Source of the DNA: Bog-473 sp963745665
Lineage (GTDB): Bacteria > Actinomycetota > Acidimicrobiia > Acidimicrobiales > RAAP-2
Length of the DNA: 64,000 bases
NCBI GenBank assembly: GCA_963745665.1
Contig: CAVUYE010000003.1
Location: 372,001 to 436,000 of the forward strand
Direction: 5' to 3'
Within the stretch, counting starts at the first letter, position 1. Each line of letters opens with the position of its first letter. This document shows, in pieces, positions 43,348-52,574 of the stretch. A model generated the notes under the pieces. The model did no database searches, was not told the DNA's origin, and worked only from the letters and a program-made list of their open reading frames with translations. A program made the position numbers and the translations under genes.

Positions 43348-44115
43348 ATGACGGAGCCAGACATGACAGAGACCGAAGAAACGGACGTGAGTGACGCCTC
43401 CGAGCCCTTCGCACCCCGGGTCTACAAGACGCTGACGGTCATCGTGCCCGTGTTCAACGAGCGCACCACCGTGGCCGAGGTAATCCGGCGCATGCGGGCC
43501 GTCGAGCTCCCGGTGGTGCTCCAGATCATCGTCGTCGACGACGGCTCGAGCGACGGGTCGGACAAGGTGCTCGGTGCGATTGAGGACTCGACCGTGCGGG
43601 TCATGCGCCACAAGGTCAACCAGGGCAAGGGCGCGGCGATCCGCACCGGACTGGCGGAGGCGCGCGGCGACCTCGTTCTCATTCAGGACGCCGACCTCGA
43701 GTACGACCCCAACGACTGGCCCCGCTTGCTGGAGCCGATCCTGCGGGGCAAGGCGCGCGTCGTCTACGGGAGCCGCTTCACCGGCGAACGTAAGAACATG
43801 ATGCCCCTGCACTGGATGGGTAACCGGATGCTGTCGCTCGTGACCAATGTGCTGTACAGATCGACGCTCTCGGACATGGAGACCTGCTACAAGATGTTCG
43901 ACGCGAGCGTGCTGGAGGGCCTCACGGTCGTGTCCAACCGTTTCGACTTCGAGCCTGAAATCACCGCCAAGGTACTGCGCCGAGGCCATCGCATCTACGA
44001 GGTGCCGATCTCCTACGCCGGTCGCGAACACGACGAGGGGAAGAAGATCACCTGGCGCGATGGCTTCAGCGCGTTGCGGGCGCTCGTGAAATTCCGCTTC
44101 ACTCGGGAGTACTGA
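43348..44115 (+). CDS. Family 2 glycosyltransferase, polyprenyl-phosphate type
   Basis: 255 residues, GT-A fold: LTVIVPVFNERTTVAEVIRRM, IIVVDDGSSDGS, NQGKGAAIRTGLAEARGDLVLIQDADLEYDP with the D-A-D metal site, YGSRFTGE, and ETCYKMFDASV and RFDFEPEITAKVLRRGH in the C-terminal half. This resembles dolichol/polyprenyl-phosphate mannose synthases, so it may charge a lipid carrier. A hydrophilic 28-residue N-terminus precedes the fold. It starts 7 bases after uxs; membrane segments are absent. Confidence 0.88.
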   Translation: MTEPDMTETEETDVSDASEPFAPRVYKTLTVIVPVFNERTTVAEVIRRMRAVELPVVLQIIVVDDGSSDGSDKVLGAIEDSTVRVMRHKVNQGKGAAIRTGLAEARGDLVLIQDADLEYDPNDWPRLLEPILRGKARVVYGSRFTGERKNMMPLHWMGNRMLSLVTNVLYRSTLSDMETCYKMFDASVLEGLTVVSNRFDFEPEITAKVLRRGHRIYEVPISYAGREHDEGKKITWRDGFSALRALVKFRFTREY

Positions 44116-44122
44116 GCACCGG

Positions 44123-45001
44123 GTGCCCGACTCCATCGGCGCGGTCGTGGTCGACCACGACGCCGGGCCGTTGCTCGAGAGCTGCGTCCGCTCTCTCCTC
44201 GCAGAAGGGGCGACACCGATTGTGGTGGTCGAGAACGGGGCACCGCAGAGCGCGACTGCTGCGCTCGAGGGTGTGCCTACGGACTCGTCGGCGTCTCCCA
44301 CCAAGGTCGTACGGCCCGGCCGCAACCTCGGGTACGGAGCGGGGGTCAATCGCGGCCTGGCTGCGTTGGCGGGCGAGGAGACCCCGCCCGAATGGATCCT
44401 CGTCTGCAATGCGGACCTGGTCGTGCACCCCGGTGCGCTCACCGCGCTGCGCCAGGCCCTCGAGTCCGAGCCCGCCTGGGCGCTCGTGGGGCCGCGCATC
44501 CTCGACGAAAGCGGTGACATCTATCCCTCGGTACGCAACTTCCCGTCCTTCACCGACGCCGCCGGGCACGCGCTGCTGGCGTTGTTCAACCCGCAGAACC
44601 CGTTCACCTTGCGCTACAACCCCGGCACTCCGGATGGGGACGTCATCACTGCGGCCGGGTGGGTGTCCGGCTCCTGCTTCCTGGCCCGACGGCGCGCCCT
44701 GGAAGAGCTGGGCGGCTTCGACGAGGCCTACTTCATGTACCTGGAAGACACTGACCTCTGCTGGCGCGCCCACGACGCCGGGTGGGGCGTGGGCTTCGCG
44801 GGGATGGCGGAGGTGACGCACCTGCAGGGCGTCATGACGGCCAAGAACCCGTACCGCATGATGGCCGCCCACCACCGCTCAGCGCTGCGCTTCACGGCTC
44901 GCACGACCACTGGGTGGCGCCGCGCCGCGTTGCCGCTGGCGGTACTCGTGCTCGGGGCGCGGATGGCGATCGCCACCGTCCGCATCGCCGTCAGCCGCTA
45001 G
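44123..45001 (+). CDS. Family 2 glycosyltransferase, rhamnosyltransferase-like
   Basis: 292 residues. Typical of WbbL/rhamnosyltransferases: VVDHDAGPLLESCVRSLL, VVVENGAPQSA, RPGRNLGYGAGVNRGLAAL, VCNADLVVHPGAL (metal site), and GGFDEAYFMYLEDTDLCWRAHDAGW. The C-terminus has a hydrophobic stretch (LPLAVLVLGARMAIATVRIAV) that may bind the membrane. With rfbD nearby, dTDP-rhamnose is a plausible donor. Starts 7 bases after the previous gene. Confidence 0.88.
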   Translation: MPDSIGAVVVDHDAGPLLESCVRSLLAEGATPIVVVENGAPQSATAALEGVPTDSSASPTKVVRPGRNLGYGAGVNRGLAALAGEETPPEWILVCNADLVVHPGALTALRQALESEPAWALVGPRILDESGDIYPSVRNFPSFTDAAGHALLALFNPQNPFTLRYNPGTPDGDVITAAGWVSGSCFLARRRALEELGGFDEAYFMYLEDTDLCWRAHDAGWGVGFAGMAEVTHLQGVMTAKNPYRMMAAHHRSALRFTARTTTGWRRAALPLAVLVLGARMAIATVRIAVSR

Positions 45002-45005
45002 CGCC

Positions 45006-46070
45006 TTGCACGGCCGCCAAGGTCTGTTCGTCGTCGCGCTTGTGGCCATCGGGATCACCGTCCTGGTGCTCGTGCTTGCGGCGGCGGTCAGCGGGCCTAA
45101 GCCGCGACCCGCCGCGGTGCACATTGAGCCACAGGTTGCCTTCGCCCTCCCCCCGGCGGCCACCGGATGTACGGGCGCCACCACACAGCCCGGCGGAGCG
45201 GAGAAGGTACCGATGACCGTGAGCGTGGTGGCCGGGCAGGTGGCCGAGTCGGTCGACGTCTGTATCGGCGACCGCGGCCCCTACCCGTTCGTCCTGGACA
45301 CCGGGTCGGGTCAGTCGATCATCGATGCCGGGCTGGCGCACCGGCTGCACCTGGCGCACGACGGTGCGGCGACCGAGTTCGCCGGTGTCGGGTGCACCGG
45401 CACCGCCCTTCCCGTCTCCGTGGACGCCTGGTCGCTCGACGGTGTGGCTCTGTCCGCCCAGCAACTCACCGCGGCCACGCTGCCTCAGATGGGCGGGAAA
45501 GGCGAGCCTGTCGGCCTGCTCGGGTCCGACGTCCTGGCCCGCTTCGGAGCGGTGCGCGTCGATTTCGATGCCGGCGCGCTGATCCTGCCCGGCCCGGAGG
45601 GCGCGCCGCTGGCCGATCCGACCCCGTACACCGGACCGCAGGGCTCACCCCCGACAGCGCTGACCCTGGGGGAGAGCGGCACGACGGTCCCCCTCACGGT
45701 GACCCCCACCACGGGCGACGTGTCGCTGAGCGTGGCCGTCGGTTTTGCCAGGGGACCGCGGCGCGAGTTCGTGGTGGACACCGGTTCCTCGCAGAGCGTT
45801 GTGTCCTCCTTGGTGGCCCGGGGCCTGCGGCTCCAGGGAACCGACCTGGCGCAGCGTCAGTCCACCGTCTGCTCCGTCATCACCGTGCCGCTCGTGCATA
45901 GCGGCCCGTGGACGGTGCCGGGGCTGGCGCTCCATCCCCAGCTCATCGGATCGACGAGCTTTGGCACCATCAGCGTGTCGGGGACACAGGGACTGTTGGG
46001 CTCGGACCAGCTTCGGCGCTACGGATGGGTGATCCTCGACTATGCCGGGGGACGGATGGTGCTGGGGTGA
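45006..46070 (+). CDS. Membrane-anchored two-lobed aspartic protease-like protein
   Basis: 354 residues. The N-terminus has a signal-anchor (LFVVALVAIGITVLVLVLAAAV). Two retropepsin-like lobes follow, each with a D-T-G-S motif: PFVLDTGSGQSIIDAGLAHRL (Asp98) and EFVVDTGSSQSVVSSLVARGL (Asp258). Each lobe ends with a G-LLGSD strand (GEPVGLLGSDVLARFGAVRVDFD and GTQGLLGSDQLRRYGWVILDYAGG), showing an internal duplication. Both catalytic Asp residues in one chain could make an active pepsin-like site outside the cell. Start TTG 45006 is uncertain. It lies inside the glycan locus. Confidence 0.82.
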   Translation: MHGRQGLFVVALVAIGITVLVLVLAAAVSGPKPRPAAVHIEPQVAFALPPAATGCTGATTQPGGAEKVPMTVSVVAGQVAESVDVCIGDRGPYPFVLDTGSGQSIIDAGLAHRLHLAHDGAATEFAGVGCTGTALPVSVDAWSLDGVALSAQQLTAATLPQMGGKGEPVGLLGSDVLARFGAVRVDFDAGALILPGPEGAPLADPTPYTGPQGSPPTALTLGESGTTVPLTVTPTTGDVSLSVAVGFARGPRREFVVDTGSSQSVVSSLVARGLRLQGTDLAQRQSTVCSVITVPLVHSGPWTVPGLALHPQLIGSTSFGTISVSGTQGLLGSDQLRRYGWVILDYAGGRMVLG

Positions 46071-46140
46071 CGTCCACGGCATCACCTGGTTTCGGTGGTT
46101 GACTTCACTGACCTATGACGCCTCGGTCTCACGCAGTTCG

Positions 46141-47710
46141 GTGGTGATCTCTTCTTTTCATCGACCGCGCCACCGGGCGCGCCGCCGGCAGATCGATGAT
46201 CGTCCCTGGCGCGCCTTTGCGGCGGGTACCGGCGCGGCATTCCTCCTGCTGGCGGCCTGGTCTGTCACCATGCCGCTGTATTCCGGACCTGATGAGCCGA
46301 GCCAGGCCATCCGGGCGGCGGCGCTGGTGCACGGTCAGCTCATCGGCACACCGTTGCCGGGCCACGACGACCCCTATTCGGGCGTCACGGTCCCGGCAAC
46401 CTTCGGGAAAGGGCAGGCGCTCATCCAGTGCTATCTGGATCAACCCGCCGTGCCCGCGTCGTGCGCCTCACACGTGAAACTGACTGCTGCGCCGGACTAC
46501 GCCGGCACTTCCGCCAGCAGGTACCCGCCGCTCTACTACGCCGTCGTCGGTCTGCCGGCGTTGGTCGACACGTCGGAGAGCGCGGCGTTCCTCATGCGAC
46601 TCGTCGGAGCGCTGGGGTCAGCGGTTCTGCTCGGACTCGCGGTATATGTGCGTCAGATCCTGGTCGCGACGGTCCAAAATCTTGGTGGGGATGTTGGTGG
46701 CGCTCACACCGACGGTCCTGTACCTCGGGTCGGTCGTGAATCCCAACGGCTTGGAGATCTCCGCTGCCATCTGTCTCTGGGTATCGGGGCTCGTTCTCGT
46801 GCTCGACAACGTGGCGGCACCGCCCCGCGGGCTCGTATTCGCTGTTGCCGGTTCCGCGGCCGTCTTGACGCTCACGCGTGGTCTCTCCCCTGTATGGGCG
46901 GCGATCATCCTGGTCTGCCTCGGGTTCCTCGGTGGCTTTCGGGCGCTGTGGCTCCTTTTCTTGGAACGCACAGATGTGAAGATCGCCTGTGCCTTCATGA
47001 TTGCGGCCGCCCTGATCGCCGGTGGCTGGATCCTCCTCGCCCACGCTCTCTGGGTCGTGCCGTCGTCGGTCCTGCCCCACGGGTCCGAGACCTCGCTCAT
47101 TGTGCAGCTCATCGACAGGACACCCGTGTGGTTGCAACAAATGGTGGGTGCGCTCGGATGGCTCGACACGAACGTACCCACTCTGACGATCTGGGCGTGG
47201 GAAGCGGCGCTCGTGTTGCTTCTTGTGATGGCCGCGCTCTCGGGGAGTCGGCGGCAGACCGGGGTCTTGGTCGGACTTGTTGCCTTGTGCGTCCTCCTTC
47301 CCGTCGTACTGTCCACGCCCAATGTGCGTACCGTCGGGATCGTGTGGCAAGGCCGCTACACATTGCCCTTGGCGGTGGGCGTACCGCTTCTGGCAGGGGC
47401 GATGATCGGGCGACGCCGGACCGCCGGCGTGGAGGCGATGTCGGGCGTGGTGATCGTCCTCGTGACCGTCGCCGGGATCGCAGGATTTTTTGAGGCTGTC
47501 CGTCGCTATGCCGTCGGTGTAAACGGCCCTGTTTTCTTTCTCGTCCATCCGAAGTGGTCGCCTGTCGAAGGAACTGTTCCCTCCGTCCTTTGGTACGCTC
47601 TGGCCGCAGTGGCCATCGCGACAGTCATCTTCCGGCGCAGTCGGTCGCCGGAGACTGACGGAGATTCGGGACCACGCCTGTTGCTGCACGGCGATGAGGT
47701 GACGGGGTAA
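46141..47710 (+). CDS. DUF2142-like polytopic membrane protein, one frame break
   Basis: About 520 residues with roughly ten membrane helices. The first part contains MPLYSGPDEPSQAIRAAALVHGQ, the P-D-E-P-x-H/Q-like motif of DUF2142, and SRYPPLYYAVVGLPALVD; it breaks at about 46645 and continues in another frame with KILVGMLVALTPTVLYLGSVVNPNGLEI and further helices to VEGTVPSVLWYALAAVAI. DUF2142 proteins look like GT-C transferases. The start is uncertain: TTG 46099, GTG 46141 or GTG 46144. The G+C content is visibly lower than upstream. It precedes a GT2-DUF2304 pair. Confidence 0.78.
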
Positions 47711-47716
47711 GTATCG

Positions 47717-48493
47717 GTGGAGAACCATCCTCATGACGGTCTCGCGTCGACGGTCGACAGTCCCTGGGAGGCCGGTGATCTCGCGAGAATGGCTCGGGTG
47801 TGCGTGGTGATTCCGGCATACAACGAAGAGGCCTCCATCGCCCAGGTGGTGCGGGAAGTGCGGGCCGAACTCCCGCGATCTCGAGTCGTGGTGGTCGACG
47901 ACGGTTCCAGCGATGGGACCGGTCGTGAGGCGACCGCGGCGGGGGCGACCCTGGTGAGGCTCCCGGTCAATCTCGGGATCGGCGGAGCCGTGCAGACCGG
48001 GTTCCGATATGCGCAGCGACACGGGTTCCAAGTCGCAATGCAGGTCGACGGCGACGGCCAACATCCCCCGCGTGAGGCGGCACGCCTCCTCGAAGCGGTA
48101 TTGGATGACGGGTGTGATCTCGCCATCGGCTCTCGGTGGCTCGGCCGCGGTCTCTACACCGCGCCCACCTCCAGGCGGATCGGGATGCGCCTCCTCAGCC
48201 GGCTTGTGCGTTGGCGGACCGGACAGGTCTTCACTGACACGACCTCGGGGTTCCGTGCGCTTGGTCCTGGGGCTATCTCATTGTTCGCACAGCAATACCC
48301 GACGGATTTCCCAGAAGTGGAGTCGATCGTCATGGCCACCAAGGCAGGTCTCGACGTGCGTGAGGTTTCGGTCCACATGACGGAGCGCAAACATGGCGCA
48401 TCGAGCATCGGCGGTATTCGTTCGACCTACTACATGGCCAGGGTGAGCCTCGTGCTCCTCGTTGGTGGCCTCGGACGGAGGGGAGCGAAGTGA
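47717..48493 (+). CDS. Family 2 glycosyltransferase, polyprenyl-phosphate type
   Basis: 258 residues. VCVVIPAYNEEASIAQVVREV, VVVVDDGSSDGTGREA, LPVNLGIGGAVQTGFRYAQ, MQVDGDGQHPP (metal site), IGSRWLG, and FTDTTSGFRALGPGAI are the family motifs. It is typical of DPM-like enzymes paired with DUF2304. The gene begins 7 bases after DUF2142 and overlaps the DUF2304 gene by 4 bases. Confidence 0.9.
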   Translation: MENHPHDGLASTVDSPWEAGDLARMARVCVVIPAYNEEASIAQVVREVRAELPRSRVVVVDDGSSDGTGREATAAGATLVRLPVNLGIGGAVQTGFRYAQRHGFQVAMQVDGDGQHPPREAARLLEAVLDDGCDLAIGSRWLGRGLYTAPTSRRIGMRLLSRLVRWRTGQVFTDTTSGFRALGPGAISLFAQQYPTDFPEVESIVMATKAGLDVREVSVHMTERKHGASSIGGIRSTYYMARVSLVLLVGGLGRRGAK

Positions 48494-48867
48494 GGGCGTT
48501 CATCCTTTCCACCGTGATAAGTCTCGGGTTCCTCGGCTTGTCCGTAAGAGCAGTCCGGCGCGGGACCTTGCGCGAACGTGCCGCAGTCATTTGGCTCCTC
48601 GTAAGCCTTGCCATGGTTCTGCTGAGCGTCACGTTGCCGCTGCACCTCCTGGACCGTTTCGCCCGATTAGTGGGCATCGCCTACCCGCCCGATCTTGTCC
48701 TGCTCGTGGCTGTCCTGTTCCTTGTGGGCCTGGTGTTCCACCTCTCAATCAGCCTGGAAGCCCTCACCGAGAAACACACGACGCTTGTTCAGGAATTCGG
48801 GATTCTCACGGCCACGCCGCCCGACGGGCCACTGCAGGCCGAGCGCGGCGACGACGAGGCGATCTGA
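48490..48867 (+). CDS. DUF2304 small membrane protein
   Basis: A 125-residue protein with three predicted membrane helices (FILSTVISLGFLGLSVRAV, AVIWLLVSLAMVLLSVTLPL, DLVLLVAVLFLVGLVFHLSI) and a charged C-terminus with LEALTEKHTTLVQEF. DUF2304 genes commonly follow a GT2 gene, as here, and probably anchor the transferase at the membrane. GTG 48490 overlaps the GT2 stop (GTGA). It closes the glycan locus. Confidence 0.88.
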   Translation: MRAFILSTVISLGFLGLSVRAVRRGTLRERAAVIWLLVSLAMVLLSVTLPLHLLDRFARLVGIAYPPDLVLLVAVLFLVGLVFHLSISLEALTEKHTTLVQEFGILTATPPDGPLQAERGDDEAI

Positions 48868-48948
48868 GGAACGACCCTTGTCGTCGATCTCACTCTTCCG
48901 GGGCGGGCGGCGAATCCAATGTGTGCAGGACGATCGCCTCGTCCGCGC

Positions 48949-49401
48949 TCACGCCAGCGCGGCGCCCAGGGCGTCGAGGAGGTCGCCGGTGCCTTTCTCT
49001 CGGATGGCCGGCATGTCGCCGCCGTCGAGGAAGACGCCCTGCTCGGTGAAAGTGAGTGTGGTGCCCGACGGCGCGGGGACGAACTCCACCGTCGTGACCG
49101 AGACTGAGATGAGCTGGTCGTCGGCCTCCATGATGTAGCTGTAGACGATGCGCTCTGCCGGGACGATGTCGCGGTAGGTGGCCTCGTAGGTGTAGACGGG
49201 CCCACCGGGAGGACCGCCACGGTTGGTCTCGCTGCCCCCCACCCGGAAGTCGAGTTCGTACCCGGTCGTTCCCGGCGCGCCGAACCAGCGCGCCTTGGAC
49301 TCCTGGCTCGACCAGGCGGCGAAAACGCGCTCGGGCGGGACCGGGTACGTCCGCGTGAGGGTGAAGGTGCCGTGTTCGGCGGTCCGGTTGGTTGTGGTCA
49401 T
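48949..49401 (-). CDS. SRPBCC/AHSA1 domain protein
   Basis: A 150-residue START-like (SRPBCC) protein: TFTLTRTYPVPPERVFAAWSSQESKARWFGAP, DFRVGG, TYRDIVPAERIVYSYIM and the C-terminal helix EKGTGDLLDALGAAL. It binds hydrophobic ligands in a central cavity; AHSA1 relation to Hsp90 is only in fold. It starts one base after the ArsR stop, and the ArsR-SRPBCC pair is a common two-gene arrangement. Confidence 0.9.
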   Translation of the reverse strand: MTTTNRTAEHGTFTLTRTYPVPPERVFAAWSSQESKARWFGAPGTTGYELDFRVGGSETNRGGPPGGPVYTYEATYRDIVPAERIVYSYIMEADDQLISVSVTTVEFVPAPSGTTLTFTEQGVFLDGGDMPAIREKGTGDLLDALGAALA

Positions 49402-49402
49402 C

Positions 49403-49777
49403 TCAAGCTCCTCTCGAGGGTGATGGTGCGGTTTGCTCTTGCTCGGCCTCTGCAGTGATGTCGGCGTCGAGGATCTCGCCCAACCGGTCGAGTCGGCGCG
49501 CCCACAGGGCGCGCTGGCCGGCGAACCAGTCCTCGGCCAGGCGCAGCCTCAACGGCTCGAGGCGGCAGGTCCGGGTCCGTCCCACCTTCTCGGAGCGGAC
49601 CACGCCGCACGACTCGAGGACCGCCAGGTGCTGGACGACGGCCGACAGGGTCATGTCGAGGGGCCGGGCCAACTGGCTCACCGTGGCGGGACCCCCGCTC
49701 AGACGTTCCACCAGGTCGCGGCGGGTCGGGTCTCCCAGGGCCCTGAACACCTCGTCGATCGGCTGATACTTAACCAT
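49403..49777 (-). CDS. ArsR family transcriptional regulator
   Basis: 124 residues. VFRALGDPTRRDLVERLSGGPATVSQLARPLDMTLSAVVQHLAVLESCGVVRSEKVGRTRTCRLEPL is a complete ArsR winged helix. There is no Cys metal motif (only two lone cysteines), so it is probably not metal-sensing. ATG 49777 is chosen because MVKYQPIDEVFRAL is the family start and because it lies in the centre of a perfect palindrome. It is co-transcribed with the SRPBCC gene. Confidence 0.9.
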   Translation of the reverse strand: MVKYQPIDEVFRALGDPTRRDLVERLSGGPATVSQLARPLDMTLSAVVQHLAVLESCGVVRSEKVGRTRTCRLEPLRLRLAEDWFAGQRALWARRLDRLGEILDADITAEAEQEQTAPSPSRGA

Positions 49778-49794
49778 TGACTTAAGTATCAGCC
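49761..49794. promoter_or_regulatory. Perfect 13-bp palindrome over the ArsR start codon
   Basis: GGCTGATACTTAA at 49761-49773 and TTAAGTATCAGCC at 49782-49794 are perfect inverse complements around an 8-base spacer that contains the ArsR ATG (minus strand, 49777). One arm is coding (residues 2-6, VKYQP). The length, symmetry and A/T-rich inner part fit an ArsR dimer operator, and the location implies autorepression by blocking transcription or translation. Confidence 0.8.
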
Positions 49795-49847
49795 AGGGAG
49801 ACATCGCCTGTCAAGGCTGCGGCGCCGGGCGCGCCGTTCCGACAGTG

Positions 49848-50657
49848 TCAGTCGGACCCGACCAGCCCCAGCATGTCGGTGACGCCGTGGTCCCGGCCCA
49901 CGGTGTAGCCGCCATCGACGGGCAGGGCGTGGCCGGTGACGAACGAGGCATCGTCGGACAAGAGGTACGCCGCCGCAGAGGCGATCTCGTCGGGCCGGCC
50001 CATGCGCCGGCCCAGCTTGTGCTCGTGGAGGATGTCGGCCAGCGCGGCCTCCATGCCGGGACCGAAGATCGACGCGGTCATGGGCGTCTCGATGAAACCG
50101 GGACACACTGCGTTGACACGGATGCCGCGCCCGGCGTAGTCGATCGCCATGTTCTTGGTCAGGATCACGACACCGCCCTTGGACGCGCTGTAGACGCTGC
50201 CGCCCGCCGTGCCCTCGAGCCCCTCGATACTGGCCACCGTCACCACCGAGCCGCGCCCCCCGTCCTCGTGACGAGGTTGCCGGAGCATTTGGCCGATCAC
50301 GTGCTTGGCGGTCAGGTAGGTGCCCGTGAGGTTCACTGCGATGACGCGTGCCCACTCGTCCGCAGGGAGCATGTGCACCGGGCCGCCGCCCGCCACGCCG
50401 GCCGCGTTGACCAGGCCGTCGACGGCGCCTGCGAAGGCCACCGTTTCTCGTACAAGCTCCTCCACGGAAGCCTCGTCGGCCACGTCGACGTGGGTGAAGA
50501 GCCAGCGCCCCTGGCCACCGGTCAGCGCATCAACCGGTTGTGCCAGGTCGGCACCGACAACGCGTGCCCCTTCTTCGAGCAATCGGGCGGCGGTGGCTTG
50601 GCCGATGCCCGAAGCCGCCCCCGTCACGATGTACGTCCTGCCTTCCAATCCACGCAT
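49848..50657 (-). CDS. Short-chain dehydrogenase/reductase
   Basis: A 269-residue classical SDR: TYIVTGAASGIGQATAARLLEEG (NAD loop), HVDVADEASV, VNAAGVAGGGPV, the catalytic Ser in VVTVASIEGLEGT, Tyr-Lys in GSVYSASKGGVVILTK, and RVNAVCPGFIETPM. Substrate unknown. ATG 50657 with GGAGG upstream. It is divergent from the LLM gene. Confidence 0.9.
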   Translation of the reverse strand: MRGLEGRTYIVTGAASGIGQATAARLLEEGARVVGADLAQPVDALTGGQGRWLFTHVDVADEASVEELVRETVAFAGAVDGLVNAAGVAGGGPVHMLPADEWARVIAVNLTGTYLTAKHVIGQMLRQPRHEDGGRGSVVTVASIEGLEGTAGGSVYSASKGGVVILTKNMAIDYAGRGIRVNAVCPGFIETPMTASIFGPGMEAALADILHEHKLGRRMGRPDEIASAAAYLLSDDASFVTGHALPVDGGYTVGRDHGVTDMLGLVGSD

Positions 50658-50760
50658 GGAGCCTCCGTTTGGTTGCGCCCGGGTGACCCGGGCTGATAGG
50701 AGCAGTGCACTGTCTAGCCCGGGCCGGCCCGGGGACCATCGTCCGGGGGAGCCCCACGCC

Positions 50761-51868
50761 ATGAAGTTCGCCTTGTTCTACGAAATCCCCGTCCCCCGCC
50801 CCTGGGAGGAGGACAGCGAGCTGCGTGGCCTACCAGAACACGCTCGAGCAGGCCATCGCCGGCGACCGCTACGGCTGGCACGCCTTCTGGACCGTCGAGC
50901 ACCACTTTCTGCAGGAGTACTCGCATTGCTCCAACCCCGAGGTCCTCTACGGCGCCATCGCGGCCCGCACCGAGAACATTCGTCTCGGCTACGGCGTGCG
51001 CCTGATGCCAAAGCCCTACAACCATCCGGTGCGTACGGCCGAGTCGGTGGCCGTGCTCGACCTGCTCTCCAAGGGAAGGGTCGATATGGGCGCCGGCCGG
51101 TCTGCCACCCGCGCCGAGCTCGAGGGCTTCGGCATCGACCCGGCCGAGAGCCGCCAGATGTGGCAGGAGGCCCTCGGCCACATCGTCGGCTGCTGGACCA
51201 ACGATGAGTACGAGTTCGAGGGTGAGTACTGGCAGATGCCCCTGCGTCGCGTGCAGCCCAAGCCGTGGCAGAAGCCACACCCGCCATTGTGGGGGGCTAC
51301 CACCAGTGACGAGGGTCACGCCCAGGTGGGCGACCTCGGCCTGGGCTTGTGTTCCTTCGCCGTCGGACTCCCTCCGACGGAGGTCAGGCGCAAGATCGAC
51401 GTCTACCGGGCCGCCGTCGAGCGGTGCACGGAGCCGGTCGGCGCCTTCGTGCACAACCAGGCGGCGACCTTCACCATGGCCTTGTGCGGCCCGGACGCGG
51501 AGAAGGCCAAGGCAGAGGCCCGCGAGTCCTTCGAGTGGTACCCCAAGACGGGCGCCCGCCAGATCGCCACCCTCACCGACTGGATGGCCGAGCGCAAGCA
51601 GGAGCTCGGCAGCTATTCCTACGCCGCCGACATGAAGAAGACGGACGACGAGGGCACGCTCGACCTCCTAAGCCTCGAATACCTGGTGGACGCCAACGCC
51701 TGCGTGCTGGGGACGCCCGAGCAGTGCCTCGAAGCGTGCCGCGCCTACGAGGCCGCCGGGGTGGACCTGCTCCTCTGCCTCGTGAACCCATACAAGATCT
51801 CCCACGAGTCGGTCATGCAGACGATCGAACTCATGGGCACCGAGGTGATCCCGCACTTCGCCGATTGA
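50761..51868 (+). CDS. Luciferase-like (LLM) flavin-dependent oxidoreductase, one frame break
   Basis: About 368 residues. The N-terminus MKFALFYEIPVPRPWEEDSE is in one frame; after about 50820 another frame continues AYQNTLEQAIAGDRYGWHAFWTVEHHF, the LLM TIM-barrel strand, TENIRLGYGVRLMP, PVRTAESVAVLDLLSKGRVDMGAGRS, and GEYWQMPLRRVQPKPWQKPHPPLWGAT. It uses FMN or F420; actinobacterial relatives include F420-dependent enzymes. One base is the likely error. ATG 50761. A distal Cys/Met-rich C-terminal part binds substrate (LGTPEQCLEACRAYEAAG). Confidence 0.85.
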
Positions 51869-51925
51869 TCCGGCGGACCGTCGCCGTCACCCGACGCCCA
51901 CCCGCCCCGCGTCATCAGGCAGTCT

Positions 51926-52522
51926 GTGGGGATGGCGAGGGACCTAGTGGGGAGCCGCCGGCGCGTCGTGGTCGCCGCAACCGCGGCCGTCGTGACCTTG
52001 TCGTTGGCTGGAACCACTTCCATGGCAGGAGCGGCGCACCGGAAGGGCACGACGCTCGCCAAGGCGGCCCAGCTGGCCCAGTCCGGTCACGCGGCCTTCT
52101 GGGAATGTCCGGCCAAGACGACCGAGATGCTGGTGGCGGTCAACGCCCTGAACCTGCACTCGGGCTCGACCCTCGACATCTCCTTCACGGTGCGCAACGA
52201 GGGCACGGTGTCGTGCAATTACACCGCCCCCTACGCGGGCGTGGCCCCCGGCCCCACGTCCACGGCCTTGACTGCCGGCCCGTGCGGCTCGGTGAGCTTC
52301 CAGGTTGACGACAGCCACCACCACAACGTCTGGCCCGGGACGCAGGTCGTCAACTGTCCGGCCCTCGGCTTCGCTGAACTGGCGGCGGGCGCCACCGTCT
52401 CCGGCACCGGCTCGTGGGACCAGGACAGGCCGAACAGCACCCGCCACGTGGCGCCGGGGACCTACCGGCTGGTGATCGACAACACGGACTTCAGCTTCCC
52501 TTTGCACGTCGCGAAGTCCTGA
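51926..52522 (+). CDS. Secreted protein of unknown function
   Basis: 198 residues. The N-terminus has RRR followed by VVVAATAAVVTLSLAGTTSMAGAAH, a clear signal peptide with an Ala-x-Ala-like cleavage site. The mature domain is beta-rich with four cysteines (WECP, VSCNY, GPCGS, VNCP) and the phrase LDISFTVRNEGTVSCNYTAPYAG, like an immunoglobulin-like bacterial fold. No enzyme motif. Start GTG 51926 or ATG 51932. It ends before a hairpin (CCGCC / GGCGG, 52544-52565). Confidence 0.68.
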   Translation: MGMARDLVGSRRRVVVAATAAVVTLSLAGTTSMAGAAHRKGTTLAKAAQLAQSGHAAFWECPAKTTEMLVAVNALNLHSGSTLDISFTVRNEGTVSCNYTAPYAGVAPGPTSTALTAGPCGSVSFQVDDSHHHNVWPGTQVVNCPALGFAELAAGATVSGTGSWDQDRPNSTRHVAPGTYRLVIDNTDFSFPLHVAKS

Positions 52523-52543
52523 TCTCCGTCTGACCGCAGCGCT

Positions 52544-52565
52544 CCGCCGGACTCCTCCTTGGCGG
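52544..52565 (+). terminator. Hairpin after secreted protein gene
   Basis: CCGCC and GGCGG pair around a 12-base loop in the gap between the secreted protein and the GntR regulator. A modest terminator candidate without a T tract. Confidence 0.3.
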
Positions 52566-52574
52566 CGCCGCGAC

